This document shows, in pieces, positions 1 through 12,754 of a stretch of DNA of 64,000 nt. The position numbers and the translations under genes are program-made. Below the pieces are notes generated by a model. It worked only from the letters and a program-made list of their open reading frames with translations, was not told the origin of the DNA and searched no databases. The DNA is taken from positions 1-64,000 of the forward strand of contig WQZX01000005.1 in assembly GCA_009780515.1 (NCBI GenBank), read 5' to 3'. The stretch is from Nocardioidaceae bacterium (GTDB lineage Bacteria > Actinomycetota > Actinomycetes > Propionibacteriales > Nocardioidaceae). Every line of letters starts with the position of its first letter. Position 1 is the stretch's first letter.

Positions 1-130
1 CGCGGACTTTCGCATCCGATCTCGCTGCGTTGGGGCCGCTCGACGTGCGATCCAGCATGCCTTCGCGTCCCCGCCTCGCCAGATCGGCGCGAAAGCCCGC
101 TCGCTACGCCGCCGGATAAGGAGCCATGCC

Positions 131-1411
131 CTAGCGGCCGGCCGTCGAGGTGCGCCACGCCTCGTCGCGCGGTGAGCGACGGCGGTCCAGCCGTTCGTCG
201 AGCACGACGCGGGCGTCGTCCCAGCGGCCCGCGCGCAGGAGCGCGGCGATGCGGGCCTCCTCGACGATCTCGCGCTGGGCGTCGGAGCCGCCGAGGCGTC
301 GTACCGACGGGGCGAGGGCGGCGAGCGAGTCCGCTGCCGGCCCCGGCCGGTCGGTCGCCATCAGGAGCAGCGCGTCGGCGAGAGGCGCGACGACCTCGCG
401 GAAGGCGGGGTGCCGGTGGGTGGAGGCCCAGGTCCGGACGCTGTGCAGCGCGTCGACCTCGCCGAGCGCGAGCAGCGTGATGGCGGTGTGCAGCGCGAGG
501 AACGGCGTCGCCGGGCGCTCGAGCGTGCCGCGGCCGGTGACCGCGGCGACCTCGGCGATGTCGGGTACGGCGGCGGCGCCCGGTGTCAGTGCCCACCGGA
601 AGAGCAGCGACCCGGAGTCGACGAGCGCCCGGCAGCCGAGCGCGTTGCCCGGCTGCAGCTGCGACTCGTAGCGGCGTCGTACGGCGTCGAGGTCGCCCAG
701 CGACAGCTCGTGCAGCGCGGCGTGCCAGGAGAAGTGGGAGCGTGAGTCGATGGTCGCGCCGTCGCCGAGGATCCAGCCGTCCATCCAGGCCAGGCCCGCC
801 TCGTGGTCACCCGTCTCGTAGTGGGCGTGCGCGCGGGCATGGGCCGAGTGGCCGGCACCCGGCTCGACGGTCAGCGAGCGGCAGGACAGCTCCATCGCCT
901 CGTCGTACCGGTGCTGCTCCTGGCGGATGAACGCCAGCAGCCCCTGGAACCACCAGTCCTCGCCGTACGCCGGCGCGCACCGCTCCACGATCGCCCACGC
1001 CGCCTCGGGCACCTCGGTCACGCCCGCGAACGCGATCGTCGGCACGGCGACCGAGAGCAGCAGCGCGTCCCGCGGGTACGACGCCAGGTGCTCGATCATC
1101 GGAGCGGAGTCGTCGCGCACGTGCGCGGCGATCGCGTGCACGTGGCTGCGCTCGCGCTCGGTCGACCGCGGGGCGTGGAGCTCGGCCTGCCGGAGCCGGG
1201 CGGCGACGTCGACGTTCGCGCACATCTCGTGGCCGAGCAGCGCCAGCGCGGCGTGCCCGAGCGCGAACGTCGGGTCGTGCACGATCGACTCCGCGACGTG
1301 CTCGAGCGCACCGGCCCGCAGTCGCAGGATGTCGAGGACGCCCCGCGTGTAGGCCTCGGCGGCCGGCGCGCTCGTGCTGAGCGCGTAGCCGTGGGTGTCG
1401 ACGCCCGTCAT
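131..1411 (-). CDS. Tetratricopeptide-repeat-like protein (TTC38-like)
   Basis: 426-aa ORF with helical repeat-like text and repeated Trp/His motifs (WWFQGLLAFIRQEQHRYDEAMELSCRSLTVEPGAGHSAHARAHAHYETGDHEAGLAWMDGWI). Confidence 0.7.
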   Translation of the reverse strand: MTGVDTHGYALSTSAPAAEAYTRGVLDILRLRAGALEHVAESIVHDPTFALGHAALALLGHEMCANVDVAARLRQAELHAPRSTERERSHVHAIAAHVRDDSAPMIEHLASYPRDALLLSVAVPTIAFAGVTEVPEAAWAIVERCAPAYGEDWWFQGLLAFIRQEQHRYDEAMELSCRSLTVEPGAGHSAHARAHAHYETGDHEAGLAWMDGWILGDGATIDSRSHFSWHAALHELSLGDLDAVRRRYESQLQPGNALGCRALVDSGSLLFRWALTPGAAAVPDIAEVAAVTGRGTLERPATPFLALHTAITLLALGEVDALHSVRTWASTHRHPAFREVVAPLADALLLMATDRPGPAADSLAALAPSVRRLGGSDAQREIVEEARIAALLRAGRWDDARVVLDERLDRRRSPRDEAWRTSTAGR

Positions 1412-1438
1412 GAAAGTAGAGTAGGGGACTGTACTTTC
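1412..1438 (-). promoter_or_regulatory. Inverted repeat GAAAGTA-N13-TACTTTC overlapping a putative leaderless promoter of the TPR-like gene
   Basis: Minus strand reads GGAAAGTACAGTCCCCTACTCTACTTTC-ATG; TACTCT fits a TANNNT -10 box 6 nt from ATG. Confidence 0.5.
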
Positions 1439-1525
1439 CAGTCAAGAGATGAGGCGGGTGTGTCGGGATCGCCGGCTCGCCGACGCCCGCGCTCGGATGT
1501 CGGCACCGCTCCGTAGGCTGGTGGG

Positions 1526-3490
1526 GTGCCGCTGATCAACCGCCCGAGGACGGGGGAGATCCCGACCGAGCCGGGCGTCTACAAGTGGCGCGACAAGACC
1601 GGCCGCGTGATCTACGTCGGCAAGGCCAAGAACCTCCGCGCGCGGCTGACGTCGTACTTCCAGGACGTCGGCAACCTGCACCCGCGCACCGCCACGATGG
1701 TCACGACCGCCGCGACCGTCGAGTGGACGGTGGTCAAGACCGAGGTCGAGGCGCTCCAGCTGGAGTACTCCTGGATCAAGGAGTACGACCCGCGCTTCAA
1801 CGTGAAGTATCGCGACGACAAGTCCTACCCGTGGCTCGCGGTCACCGTGGGCGAAGAGTTCCCCCGGGTGATGGTCGGGCGCGGAGCCAAGCGCCGCGGC
1901 ACCCGCTACTTCGGGCCCTACAGCCACGCCTGGGCGATCCGCGAGACCGTCGACATCCTGCTGCGCGTCTTCCCGATGCGCTCCTGCAGCAACGGCGTCT
2001 TCAAGCGCTCGGGCCAGATCGGACGGCCCTGCCTGCTCGGCTACATCGACAAGTGCTCCGCCCCCTGCGTCGGCAAGGTCAGCGCCGAGGAGCACCGCGC
2101 GATCGTCGACGACTTCTGCGAGTTCATGGCCGGGCGCACCACCGCGTTCACCCGCCGCATCGAGAAGGAGATGTACGCCGCCTCCGAGGCGCTCGACTTC
2201 GAGAAGGCCGCCCGCCTGCGCGACGACCTCGGCGCGCTGCACAAGGCGCTGGAGAAGCAGGCTGTGGTGCTCGGCGACGGCGCCGACGCGGACGTCATCG
2301 CGCTCGCGGAGGACCCGCTCGAGGTCGCCGTCCAGATCTTCCACGTGCGGGGCGGCCGCATCCGCGGTCAGCGCGGCTGGGTCGCCGACCGCACCGACGA
2401 GGGTGGTCCCGCCGAGCTGGTAGAGCAGTTCCTGCTCCAGATGTACGCCGGCGTGACGGCCGACGAGGCCCGCGACGCCGTTCCGCGCGAGGTGCTCGTG
2501 CCCGCCCTGCCGCCGGATCTCGGCACCTTCGAGGAGCTGCTCGGCGGGCTGCGGGGCAGCCGCGTCGACATCCGGGTGCCGCAGCGCGGCGACAAGCGGA
2601 CCCTGCAGGAGACCGTCGAGCGCAACGCGAAGGAGGCGCTCGCGCTGCACAAGACCAAGCGCGCGAGCGACCTGACCACCCGCAACCTGGCGCTCGCCGA
2701 GATCGCGGAGGCCCTCGAGCTCGACGAGGCGCCGCTGCGGATCGAGTGCTACGACGTCTCCCACCTGCAGGGCACCGAGATCGTGGCCTCGATGGTGGTC
2801 TTCGAGGACGGCCTGTCCCGCAAGGGCGAGTACCGCCGGTTCGTGATCAAGGACCAGGACGGCTCCGACGACGTCAAGGCGATGCACGAGGTCATCACCC
2901 GCCGTTTCAAGCGTCTCCTGGACGAGCAGGCGACGAGCGAGATGCGTCCGGGCTCGGACGAGCACGGCCCGATGCTGGTCGATCCCGACACCGGCCGGCC
3001 GCGCAAGTTCGCCTACGCGCCCGGGCTGGTCGTGGTCGACGGCGGCGCGCCGCAGGTCGCCGCGGCGCAGCGGGCGCTGGACGAGCTCGGCATCGACGAC
3101 ATCCCGGTCTGCGGGCTGGCCAAGCGGCTCGAGGAGGTCTGGGTGCCGGGCGAGGAGGACCCCGTGATCCTGCCGCGCACCTCCGAGGGGCTCTACCTCC
3201 TCCAGCGCGTGCGCGACGAGGCCCACCGGTTCGCCATCACCCACCACCGCAACCGCCGCTCGCAGTCGATGGTCGAGAGCGTCCTGGACGACATCCCCGG
3301 CCTGGGCGAGGTACGCCGCAAGACCCTGCTGCGCCACTTCGGCTCCCTGAAGAAGCTCCGTGACGCGAGTGCCGAGGAGCTGGCCGTCGTACCGGGCATC
3401 GGGCCGCGGACCGCGTCGGCGATCAAGGACGCCGTGGCGCTCGACGATGCCAAGCGCTCGGCGAGGCGCAAGAATGCCCACCATGACTGA
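1526..3490 (+). CDS. uvrC: UvrABC system protein C (excinuclease subunit)
   Basis: GIY-YIG N-terminus ([30 protein letters not shown]), UvrC core, C-terminal HhH ([26 protein letters not shown]...[10 protein letters not shown]). Confidence 0.97.
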   Translation: MPLINRPRTGEIPTEPGVYKWRDKTGRVIYVGKAKNLRARLTSYFQDVGNLHPRTATMVTTAATVEWTVVKTEVEALQLEYSWIKEYDPRFNVKYRDDKSYPWLAVTVGEEFPRVMVGRGAKRRGTRYFGPYSHAWAIRETVDILLRVFPMRSCSNGVFKRSGQIGRPCLLGYIDKCSAPCVGKVSAEEHRAIVDDFCEFMAGRTTAFTRRIEKEMYAASEALDFEKAARLRDDLGALHKALEKQAVVLGDGADADVIALAEDPLEVAVQIFHVRGGRIRGQRGWVADRTDEGGPAELVEQFLLQMYAGVTADEARDAVPREVLVPALPPDLGTFEELLGGLRGSRVDIRVPQRGDKRTLQETVERNAKEALALHKTKRASDLTTRNLALAEIAEALELDEAPLRIECYDVSHLQGTEIVASMVVFEDGLSRKGEYRRFVIKDQDGSDDVKAMHEVITRRFKRLLDEQATSEMRPGSDEHGPMLVDPDTGRPRKFAYAPGLVVVDGGAPQVAAAQRALDELGIDDIPVCGLAKRLEEVWVPGEEDPVILPRTSEGLYLLQRVRDEAHRFAITHHRNRRSQSMVESVLDDIPGLGEVRRKTLLRHFGSLKKLRDASAEELAVVPGIGPRTASAIKDAVALDDAKRSARRKNAHHD

Positions 3491-4352
3491 GGAGATCCCT
3501 GGTCCGCTGGTCGTGGTGACCGGCATGACCGGCGCGGGCCGCAGCACCGCCGCGAAGGAGCTCGAGGACCTCGGGTTCTTCGTGGTCGACAACCTGCCGC
3601 CCAGCCTGCTGCCCGACGTCGTACGGCTGGTCGACGAGAGCCGGGGGCCGAGGCAGCCGATCGCGGTCGTCGTCGACGTACGGTCCGGTGCGTTCTTCCT
3701 CGGGCTCGCCAACACGCTGGCGCGCGACGTCCGCGGCCGGGCCACCACCCTGCTCTTCCTCGACGCGACCGACGAGGTGCTCGTACGCCGCCAGGAGGCC
3801 GCCCGCCGGCCGCACCCCCTCCAGGGCAGCGGCCGTCTGCTCGACGGTCTCGAGCGCGAGCGGATCGCGTTGAGCGACCTCCGCAGCGGCGCGGACCTGG
3901 TCATCGACACCAGCAACCTCAACGTGCACCAGCTCACCGCACGCATCGCCGAGTCCTTCGGCACCGAGGACGCCACCCGGCTGCGGATCGCCGTGGTCAG
4001 CTTCGGGTTCAAGTACGGCATCCCGGTCGATGCCGACTATCTCGCCGACATGCGCTTCCTGCCCAACCCGTTCTGGGTGCCCGAGCTGCGCAACCACACC
4101 GGCCAGGACGACGACGTCGCCGAGTACGTCCGGTCGCAGCCGGGCGCGGAGGAGTTCCTGCAGGGCTACGTCCCGGTGCTGACCGGTGTCGCCGAGGGCT
4201 ACCTGCGCGAGGGCAAGAGGTTCTTCCGCGTCGCGATCGGCTGCACCGGCGGCAAGCACCGCAGTGTCGCGATGAGTGAGGAGCTCGCCCACCGGCTGCG
4301 CGACCTCGGCTACCTCGCTCGCGCCGTACACCGCGATCTCGGGCGGGAGTGA
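3483..4352 (+). CDS. rapZ: RNase adapter / nucleotide-binding protein RapZ (YvcJ)
   Basis: P-loop [29 protein letters not shown]-terminal [12 protein letters not shown]; downstream of uvrC and upstream of yvcK/whiA. Confidence 0.96.
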   Translation: MTEEIPGPLVVVTGMTGAGRSTAAKELEDLGFFVVDNLPPSLLPDVVRLVDESRGPRQPIAVVVDVRSGAFFLGLANTLARDVRGRATTLLFLDATDEVLVRRQEAARRPHPLQGSGRLLDGLERERIALSDLRSGADLVIDTSNLNVHQLTARIAESFGTEDATRLRIAVVSFGFKYGIPVDADYLADMRFLPNPFWVPELRNHTGQDDDVAEYVRSQPGAEEFLQGYVPVLTGVAEGYLREGKRFFRVAIGCTGGKHRSVAMSEELAHRLRDLGYLARAVHRDLGRE

Positions 4353-5344
4353 GAGTGACCGATCTGTCTCCGGGCGACCGCGCCCAGGCGGTCGTTGCCC
4401 TGGGCGGCGGCCACGGCCTGTTCGCCTCGCTGAGCGCGCTGCGGCTGCTGGTCGACGACCTGACCGTCGACGAGCTCACCGCCGTCGTCACCGTCGCCGA
4501 CAACGGCGGCTCGTCGGGCCGGCTGCGCCAGCAGTTCGACGTGCTGCCGCCAGGTGACCTGCGGATGGCGCTGGCCGCGCTCGTCGGCGACGACGACAGC
4601 GAGTCGACCTGGGCGCGCGTGCTCCAGCACCGCTTCGCCGGCGACGGCGACATGCGCGGTCACGTCGTCGGCAACCTGCTGATCGTGGGCCTGTGGGAGC
4701 TGCTCGGCGACCACGTCGAGGCGCTCGACCGCGTCGGCCGGCTGCTCGGCGCCAAGGGCAGGGTGCTGCCGATGGCGCTGACGCCGATGGACATCACCGC
4801 CACCGTGCGTGGCCTCGTGCCTGAGGACCCCGAGGCGCTCGTCGCCGTGCGCGGCCAGGTCGAGGTGGCGACCACCGACGGCGTCATCGACTCCGTCGCC
4901 CTGGTGCCGACCGAGCCCGAGGTCAGCCCGGCCGTCGTCGGCGCCATCGAGGCCGCCGACTGGGTGGTGCTGGGCCCCGGCTCCTGGTTCAGCTCGGTCA
5001 TCCCGCACCTCCTCGTCCCGAGGCTGCGCGATGCCCTCGTCCGTACACCGGCCCGCCTGATCGTCGTGCTCAACCTCGCCGAGCAGCCGGGGGAGACCGG
5101 TGGCTTCGGGCCAGCCGACCACCTCGGCGTGCTCCTCGAGCATGCGCCGGACCTCACCGTCGACGTGGTCGTGGCCGATCGCGCCGGTCTCGACGCGGAT
5201 GCCGAGCAGCGCACGGACCTCGAGGAGATGGTCGAGGCGCTGGGCGCGACCCTCGTCGTCGACGACGTCTCGGTCGGCGACGGATCGCCGCGCCACGACC
5301 CGGCGCGTCTCGCCGCGACGTACCAGCGGATCTTCGCGGAGTAG
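4349..5344 (+). CDS. yvcK: Gluconeogenesis factor YvcK/CofD-family protein
   Basis: VALGGGHGLFASLSALR, VTVADNGGSSGRLRQQF, GPGSWFSSVIPHLLVP; conserved neighbourhood. Confidence 0.95.
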   Translation: MRVTDLSPGDRAQAVVALGGGHGLFASLSALRLLVDDLTVDELTAVVTVADNGGSSGRLRQQFDVLPPGDLRMALAALVGDDDSESTWARVLQHRFAGDGDMRGHVVGNLLIVGLWELLGDHVEALDRVGRLLGAKGRVLPMALTPMDITATVRGLVPEDPEALVAVRGQVEVATTDGVIDSVALVPTEPEVSPAVVGAIEAADWVVLGPGSWFSSVIPHLLVPRLRDALVRTPARLIVVLNLAEQPGETGGFGPADHLGVLLEHAPDLTVDVVVADRAGLDADAEQRTDLEEMVEALGATLVVDDVSVGDGSPRHDPARLAATYQRIFAE

Positions 5345-5383
5345 GCCGCGAGGGTCGTTGACTCGCGTGGGAGGATCGGCCAC

Positions 5384-7496
<2,113 letters not shown>

Positions 7497-7532
7497 CGCG
7501 CGACCCGTCGGTTGCCTCTAGGCTTCGGCCCG

Positions 7533-8738
7533 ATGGCTACCTACAACGTCCTCGACGACGCGTTCCTGAGCACCGTCGCCGGCAAGCGGGTCCTGGTCCG
7601 TTCGGACCTCAACGTCCCGCTCGACGGCACTACCATCACCGATGACGGGCGCATCCGCGCCAGCGTCCCGACCATCCGCAAGCTCGCCGACGCGGGCGCG
7701 CGGGTGGTCGTGACCGCTCACCTCGGTCGGCCCAAGGGCGAGCCCGATCCGGCGTACTCCCTGGCGCCGGTGTCCGCTCGCCTCGGCGACCTGCTCGGTG
7801 ACGAGGTCGCGTTCGCGTCCGACACGGTGGGGGAGTCGGCGCAGGGCGTCGTCGCCGGCCTGGCCGACGGCAAGGTGGCGCTGCTGGAGAACGTCCGGTT
7901 CAACGCGGGCGAGACGAGCAAGGACGACGCCGAGCGCGGCGCGTTCGCGGACGAGCTGGCGGCGCTGGCCGACGTGTTCGTCTCCGACGGCTTCGGCGTC
8001 GTCCATCGCAAGCAGGCCAGCGTGTACGACGTCGCGCAGCGGCTCCCGCACGCCATGGGCCTGCTGGTGGCCGCCGAGATCGATGTGCTGCGCCGGCTGA
8101 CGGAGTCGCCGGAGCGTCCGTACGCCGTCGTGCTCGGCGGGTCGAAGGTCTCCGACAAGCTCGGCGTGATCGACAACCTGCTCGGCAAGGCCGACCGGCT
8201 GCTGATCGGCGGCGGGATGGTCTTCACCTTCCTGAAGGCCCAGGGCCACGAGGTCGGCAAGAGCCTGCTCGAGGAGGACCAGGTCCAGACCTGCCTGGAC
8301 TACCTCGACCGTGCCGAGCGGACCGGCGTGGAGATCCTGCTGCCGACAGACGTGGTCGTGGCCGACTCCTTCGGTGACGAGGCCTCCGCGCGCACCGTCG
8401 CCGCGGATGCGATCCCCGCAGACGCGCTCGGCCTGGACATCGGCCCCGACTCGGGCGACGCCTTCGCGGCGGCGCTGGCCGACGCACGCACGGTCTTCTG
8501 GAACGGCCCGATGGGCGTCTTCGAGGTGCCGGCGTTCGCCGACGGCACCCGTGCGGTCGCCCAGGCGCTCACCGGCATCGTCGGCCTCTCGGTCGTGGGC
8601 GGCGGCGACTCCGCGGCCGCCGTACGCACGCTCGGGTTCGACGAGGCGGCCTTCGGCCACATCTCCACCGGCGGCGGCGCCAGCCTGGAGTACCTCGAGG
8701 GCAAGGAGCTGCCCGGCATCACGGTGCTGGAGTCCTGA
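7533..8738 (+). CDS. pgk: Phosphoglycerate kinase
   Basis: [39 protein letters not shown]; follows gap. Confidence 0.97.
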   Translation: MATYNVLDDAFLSTVAGKRVLVRSDLNVPLDGTTITDDGRIRASVPTIRKLADAGARVVVTAHLGRPKGEPDPAYSLAPVSARLGDLLGDEVAFASDTVGESAQGVVAGLADGKVALLENVRFNAGETSKDDAERGAFADELAALADVFVSDGFGVVHRKQASVYDVAQRLPHAMGLLVAAEIDVLRRLTESPERPYAVVLGGSKVSDKLGVIDNLLGKADRLLIGGGMVFTFLKAQGHEVGKSLLEEDQVQTCLDYLDRAERTGVEILLPTDVVVADSFGDEASARTVAADAIPADALGLDIGPDSGDAFAAALADARTVFWNGPMGVFEVPAFADGTRAVAQALTGIVGLSVVGGGDSAAAVRTLGFDEAAFGHISTGGGASLEYLEGKELPGITVLES

Positions 8739-9532
8739 TGGCCACGCGCACCCCGCTGATGGCGGGCAACTGGAAGATGAACCTCAACCACGCCGAGGCG
8801 GTGGCACTCGTCCAGAAGCTGGCGTTCACGCTGGCCGACAAGCGCCACGACTTCGGCAAGGCGGAGGTCGTCGTGATCCCGCCGTTCACCGACATCCGCT
8901 CGGTCCAGACCGTCGTCGACGGCGACCGCCTCGCCATCCGGTACGGCGCCCAGGACGTCTCCGCGCACGACAACGGCGCCTACACCGGGGAGATCTCGGC
9001 GGCGATGCTGTCGCGCCTCGGCTGCTCCTACGTCGTCGTCGGCCACTCCGAGCGCCGCCAGCACCACGCGGAGACCGACGAGCTGGTCGCCGCCAAGGCG
9101 AAGGCCGCGCTCGGCGGCTCGATGACGCCGATCGTGTGCGTGGGCGAGGGACTCGAGGTCCGTCAGGCAGGCGAGCACGTCCCCTTCACGATGGCCCAGG
9201 TCGAGGGCTCGCTCGCGGGCCTGAGCAAGAAGCAGGTCGCCGGCCTGGTCATCGCCTACGAGCCGGTCTGGGCGATCGGCACCGGCGAGGTCGCCACGCC
9301 CGACGACGCGCAGGAGGTCTGCGCTGCCATCCGCGGCCAGGTCCGCGAGTCGTACGGCGACGACGCGGCCGCCGGCGTACGCATCCTGTACGGCGGTTCG
9401 GTGAAGGCCGCGAACGTCGCCGGGATCATGGCCCAGGCCGACGTCGACGGGTGCCTCGTCGGCGGTGCGAGCCTGCAGGCAGACGAGTTCGGCGGCATCT
9501 GCCGGTTCTACGACATGCCGACTCTCGGCTGA
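8738..9532 (+). CDS. tpiA: Triosephosphate isomerase
   Basis: [47 protein letters not shown]. Confidence 0.98.
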   Translation: MATRTPLMAGNWKMNLNHAEAVALVQKLAFTLADKRHDFGKAEVVVIPPFTDIRSVQTVVDGDRLAIRYGAQDVSAHDNGAYTGEISAAMLSRLGCSYVVVGHSERRQHHAETDELVAAKAKAALGGSMTPIVCVGEGLEVRQAGEHVPFTMAQVEGSLAGLSKKQVAGLVIAYEPVWAIGTGEVATPDDAQEVCAAIRGQVRESYGDDAAAGVRILYGGSVKAANVAGIMAQADVDGCLVGGASLQADEFGGICRFYDMPTLG

Positions 9533-9581
9533 CCGACCCTGGATACCGCCCCGCCCATCCCGCTGACGTAGGATTCCCAAC

Positions 9582-9818
9582 GTGCTGTCGACGATCCTGA
9601 CCATCCTGCTGGTGATCTGCAGTGTGCTGATGATCCTGCTGGTCCTGCTCCACAAGGGACGCGGCGGCGGACTCTCGGACATGTTCGGCGGCGGCATCTC
9701 GAGCTCGCTCGGAGGCTCGTCCGTCGCGGAACGGAACCTCGACCGCTTCACGATCGGCGTGGGCATCATCTGGTTCGCCTGCGTCATCGCACTCGGCCTG
9801 CTGTTGGCCTATCAGTAG
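9582..9818 (+). CDS. secG: Preprotein translocase subunit SecG
   Basis: Two-TM protein with HKGRGGGLSDMFGGG after tpiA. Confidence 0.93.
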   Translation: MLSTILTILLVICSVLMILLVLLHKGRGGGLSDMFGGGISSSLGGSSVAERNLDRFTIGVGIIWFACVIALGLLLAYQ

Positions 9819-9888
9819 TCCCTGACCGACGGTTTCGACGACGGCCTGCCCGACAGGCCTCCCAGACACGAGCAATTAGGAGAGTCCC

Positions 9889-10248
9889 TTGGCCGGTGGT
9901 GGGAACGCGATCCGCGGCAGTCGGGTCGGCGCAGGCCCGATGGGCGAGGCCGAGCGTGGCGAGGCCGCGCCCCGGCAGGCGGTCACGTACTTCTGCGCGC
10001 GCGAGCACCTCACGGTGATCTCGTTCGCGGTCGAGGCCGTCGTCCCCGAGTCCTGGGACTGCCCCAAGTGCGGTTTGCCGGCCGGCCTCGACTCCGAGAA
10101 CGCCCCGCCGGCGCCCAAGATCGAGCCCTACAAGACCCACCTCGCCTACGTGAAGGAGCGTCGCTCCGACAAGGAGGCCGAGGTCATCCTCGACGACGCC
10201 ATCAAGCTCCTGCGCTCCCGGCGCAAGTCGGGCGAGATCATCTTCTGA
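9889..10248 (+). CDS. rbpA: RNA polymerase-binding protein RbpA
   Basis: GGNAIRGSRVGAGPMGEAERGE...VTYFCAREHLTVISFAVEAVVPESWDCPKCGLPAG; probable TTG start. Confidence 0.95.
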   Translation: MAGGGNAIRGSRVGAGPMGEAERGEAAPRQAVTYFCAREHLTVISFAVEAVVPESWDCPKCGLPAGLDSENAPPAPKIEPYKTHLAYVKERRSDKEAEVILDDAIKLLRSRRKSGEIIF

Positions 10249-10351
10249 GTCCTGCGCGAGCGAGCGCGCCGCCGATGGTCGGCGCCTGGCTCGGCCTGCA
10301 ACTCTCGGCGTCTCCGGTCGCTGACGCTCGCTGCGTCACCTCGGCTCTGCC

Positions 10352-10424
10352 ATGCGACACCGAGTGACCGCGGCGGACGGGCCGCGGACGGGGTTGACCG
10401 GCGTACGCGGTCACTCGGTCGCAT
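10352..10424. repeat. Long inverted repeat in the convergent intergenic region (bidirectional terminator or small repeat element)
   Basis: Arms ATGCGACACCGAGTGACCGCG (10352-10372) and CGCGGTCACTCGGTCGCAT (10406-10424), complementary apart from a 2-nt bulge; 33-nt spacer. Confidence 0.7.
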
Positions 10425-10438
10425 CTGTCGGGTAGGTG

Positions 10439-12565
10439 TCATGGCCTCACGGGGATCGCGGTGACGACCAGGTTGCGCCGGTAGTGGAAGGCGCCGTTCG
10501 GGTGTGTCACCTTGTCCGTGCAGGTGATCAGGACGAGCTGCCGTCGCATGCCTTGTGCGAAGAGCGAGCGTGGGAGTCGCGTTCGGTCCACGCTGCGTGA
10601 GCCGGTCACCCGCCACCGTGTGGTCGCGCCGTCCGGAGCGACGGTGGTGATGATCGCGCCGGCCCGTACACGGCGCAGTCGGGCGAAGGGGCCGAGCCGT
10701 CCATGGTCGTCGGCGACGTGTCCGACGACCACAGAGGTGCCGACCAGGGAGTCCAGTGAGGTGCCGCCTGACCACCAGCCCCCGTCGGCCAGGTCGTGGG
10801 GCGGGGCGAGGCGCCTGCCGTGGAAGCCGACCGGTAGCAGGGCTGCCGACAACCGCACACTCGGGATTCGAACGCCTGCGGGCGAACCGGCTCGCTGGGC
10901 CGCACGGCGCGAGCCGCCGGTGTCGACCACAGGGTGGTGGGGAACTTCAGGGTGCGGTGGACGGACCGCGGTGGTCTCGCCAGCGATGCCCAGGTGCGTC
11001 CATCCTGTGGCGACGGTGAGCCCGGTGGCGTCGAGACGCTCCTCGTAGCTGTAGCAGCCGCCACGTCGGACGACCGTCCTTCCGACCGTGACGCGGGTGG
11101 TCGTGGGCCGGCCGATGGCGGTCACTTGACCGCGGGCCCGCGTCGGGGCGTCGGACCACCGGACACCCTGGCAGGTCGAGCCGTACGGCGCGACGGGTCC
11201 GCGCAGACGCCAGCGCAGTGTTGCTTGCAGCCCGCTCGGGAGACCGGTGACGACGACTGCGTCGCGCAACGTCTTGCCGGCGACGATGCGCCGTTGCGAG
11301 ACGGCGGTGTGGATCACGGGCTTCGCGCGAGCGGTGCTCGTCTCGGCGACGTTCCCGGGCGTCGACCACCGTGTCGCCCTGGTGGTGGCCGAGGCGTCCA
11401 AGCGCTCGACGTAGGTATAGCAACCGGGCTGCGACACGCGCGTTCGCCCGACCTGGGCCCCGGCGGATCCGGTGAGGCTGAACGTGCCGCTGCCCGCGAC
11501 GGGGGCCGAGCCCCAATCGAGCGCCGCGCATCCGGTCGTGCCGGGCAGGACCGGGCCGAGCAGGCGCCACCTGCCCCGGAGACTCGCGGAACCGGAACCG
11601 GAAACCGTCACCGTGTCGACGAGGGTGGAGCCGGTCATGACAGTGCGGTCGCTGACCGTGGTGTGCAGGGCGGGCCGGGGGAGTGCGGCGAGGCGACGAC
11701 GGCGCGTCACCGCCCCCATGCCGGCGTCGACCGCAACTCGCTGGTAGTGCCTCCCCGTCCGGACCATCCGGTACCCGGAGGCAGGAAGGCCGGCGTAGCG
11801 CATGGCGAGATGAACCGGGCCGCCGCCGACTCGCGTCCAGCGAACGCTGACGGGCTTGACGCGCGATCGTCCGTGCCACACCCGGCGCCCGTCTGCGAAG
11901 ACGCCGCCCCGCAGCTCGAGGGTCACGGCGACTCCGGGCACGAGCCGGCCCACGCCGGCATGGACCCCGATCCCGGAGACCACGTCGTGACCGAGGGTCG
12001 CCGCCTCCGAGTAGCCGCTACGCGGCGCCGCGTAGCGGCGTGCCCCGGCCAGCATCCTCACCTCGTGACGATGGATCCTGCGGTACGTGCCAGGTGACTC
12101 GTGGCGCAGATCCTGCAGGTGCCGACGCATCCGCCGCGCGCCCGAATTGAGGTGCAGATCCAAGCCGACCGCCCACCACAGAGCGGCCGCCGTGATCGGG
12201 TCTCGTCGGGCCGTCGGCAGGTAGCGAGAGGTGAGGAAGCCCGCCTGCGGGTCGCGGCGGTAGACGTCGTGCCCGCCTCGGGTCGGCCACACCCGTCTGC
12301 CGGTGTCGAGGCAGATCCCGATGCGGCCGTCGGGAAGTCGACCGACACCCAGGGCTGCACCACCGGCCGTCACGTATCCGGTGAAGCCGGGCTGGTGGGT
12401 CGATCCTGGCCCGAGCGTCCGGTGTGGTCGCGACGCCGTCGGCCGCACCGGAGCATCGGCCGAGGAAGCGGGCGCGGTCGGCAGCAAGAAGCCGACCAGA
12501 GCTCCGAGAAGCGCGAGCAGGGAGAGGCGCAGGAAGAGGCGGGCGACGAGCTGGCATCGGTTCAT
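10439..12565 (-). CDS. Secreted multidomain protein with C-terminal class E/F-like sortase domain
   Basis: Signal/TM N-terminus; two tandem domains ending GCYTYVERLDAS.. / GCYSYEERLDAT..; C-terminal VVVGHVADDHGRLGPFARL...LITCTDKV...HYRRNLVVTA, consistent with a His/Cys/Arg sortase triad. Confidence 0.8.
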   Translation of the reverse strand: MNRCQLVARLFLRLSLLALLGALVGFLLPTAPASSADAPVRPTASRPHRTLGPGSTHQPGFTGYVTAGGAALGVGRLPDGRIGICLDTGRRVWPTRGGHDVYRRDPQAGFLTSRYLPTARRDPITAAALWWAVGLDLHLNSGARRMRRHLQDLRHESPGTYRRIHRHEVRMLAGARRYAAPRSGYSEAATLGHDVVSGIGVHAGVGRLVPGVAVTLELRGGVFADGRRVWHGRSRVKPVSVRWTRVGGGPVHLAMRYAGLPASGYRMVRTGRHYQRVAVDAGMGAVTRRRRLAALPRPALHTTVSDRTVMTGSTLVDTVTVSGSGSASLRGRWRLLGPVLPGTTGCAALDWGSAPVAGSGTFSLTGSAGAQVGRTRVSQPGCYTYVERLDASATTRATRWSTPGNVAETSTARAKPVIHTAVSQRRIVAGKTLRDAVVVTGLPSGLQATLRWRLRGPVAPYGSTCQGVRWSDAPTRARGQVTAIGRPTTTRVTVGRTVVRRGGCYSYEERLDATGLTVATGWTHLGIAGETTAVRPPHPEVPHHPVVDTGGSRRAAQRAGSPAGVRIPSVRLSAALLPVGFHGRRLAPPHDLADGGWWSGGTSLDSLVGTSVVVGHVADDHGRLGPFARLRRVRAGAIITTVAPDGATTRWRVTGSRSVDRTRLPRSLFAQGMRRQLVLITCTDKVTHPNGAFHYRRNLVVTAIPVRP

Positions 12566-12754
12566 GACGCAGGATCGTGCCGTCGGCCGACGACGGCGAG
12601 GCCATGCCGAGCAGAGCCCTGTGGAGAGACCCCGGCCTCCACAGGCTCCGCCCCGACACAGCGGCCGTCATGTGACCGACGTGGCGGGTGGGACCGGCAA
12701 GCCGACTATCCGCGCGCTTGGACGGCTGCGCCGTGGCGGCGGCTGGCGCGTGGA

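Noticed and set aside
1442-4021. 859-aa minus-strand ORF opposite uvrC/rapZ
   Set aside because: Antisense shadow ORF typical of high-GC DNA; low-complexity Arg/Ala/Asp/Val text; uvrC and rapZ on the plus strand are unambiguous.
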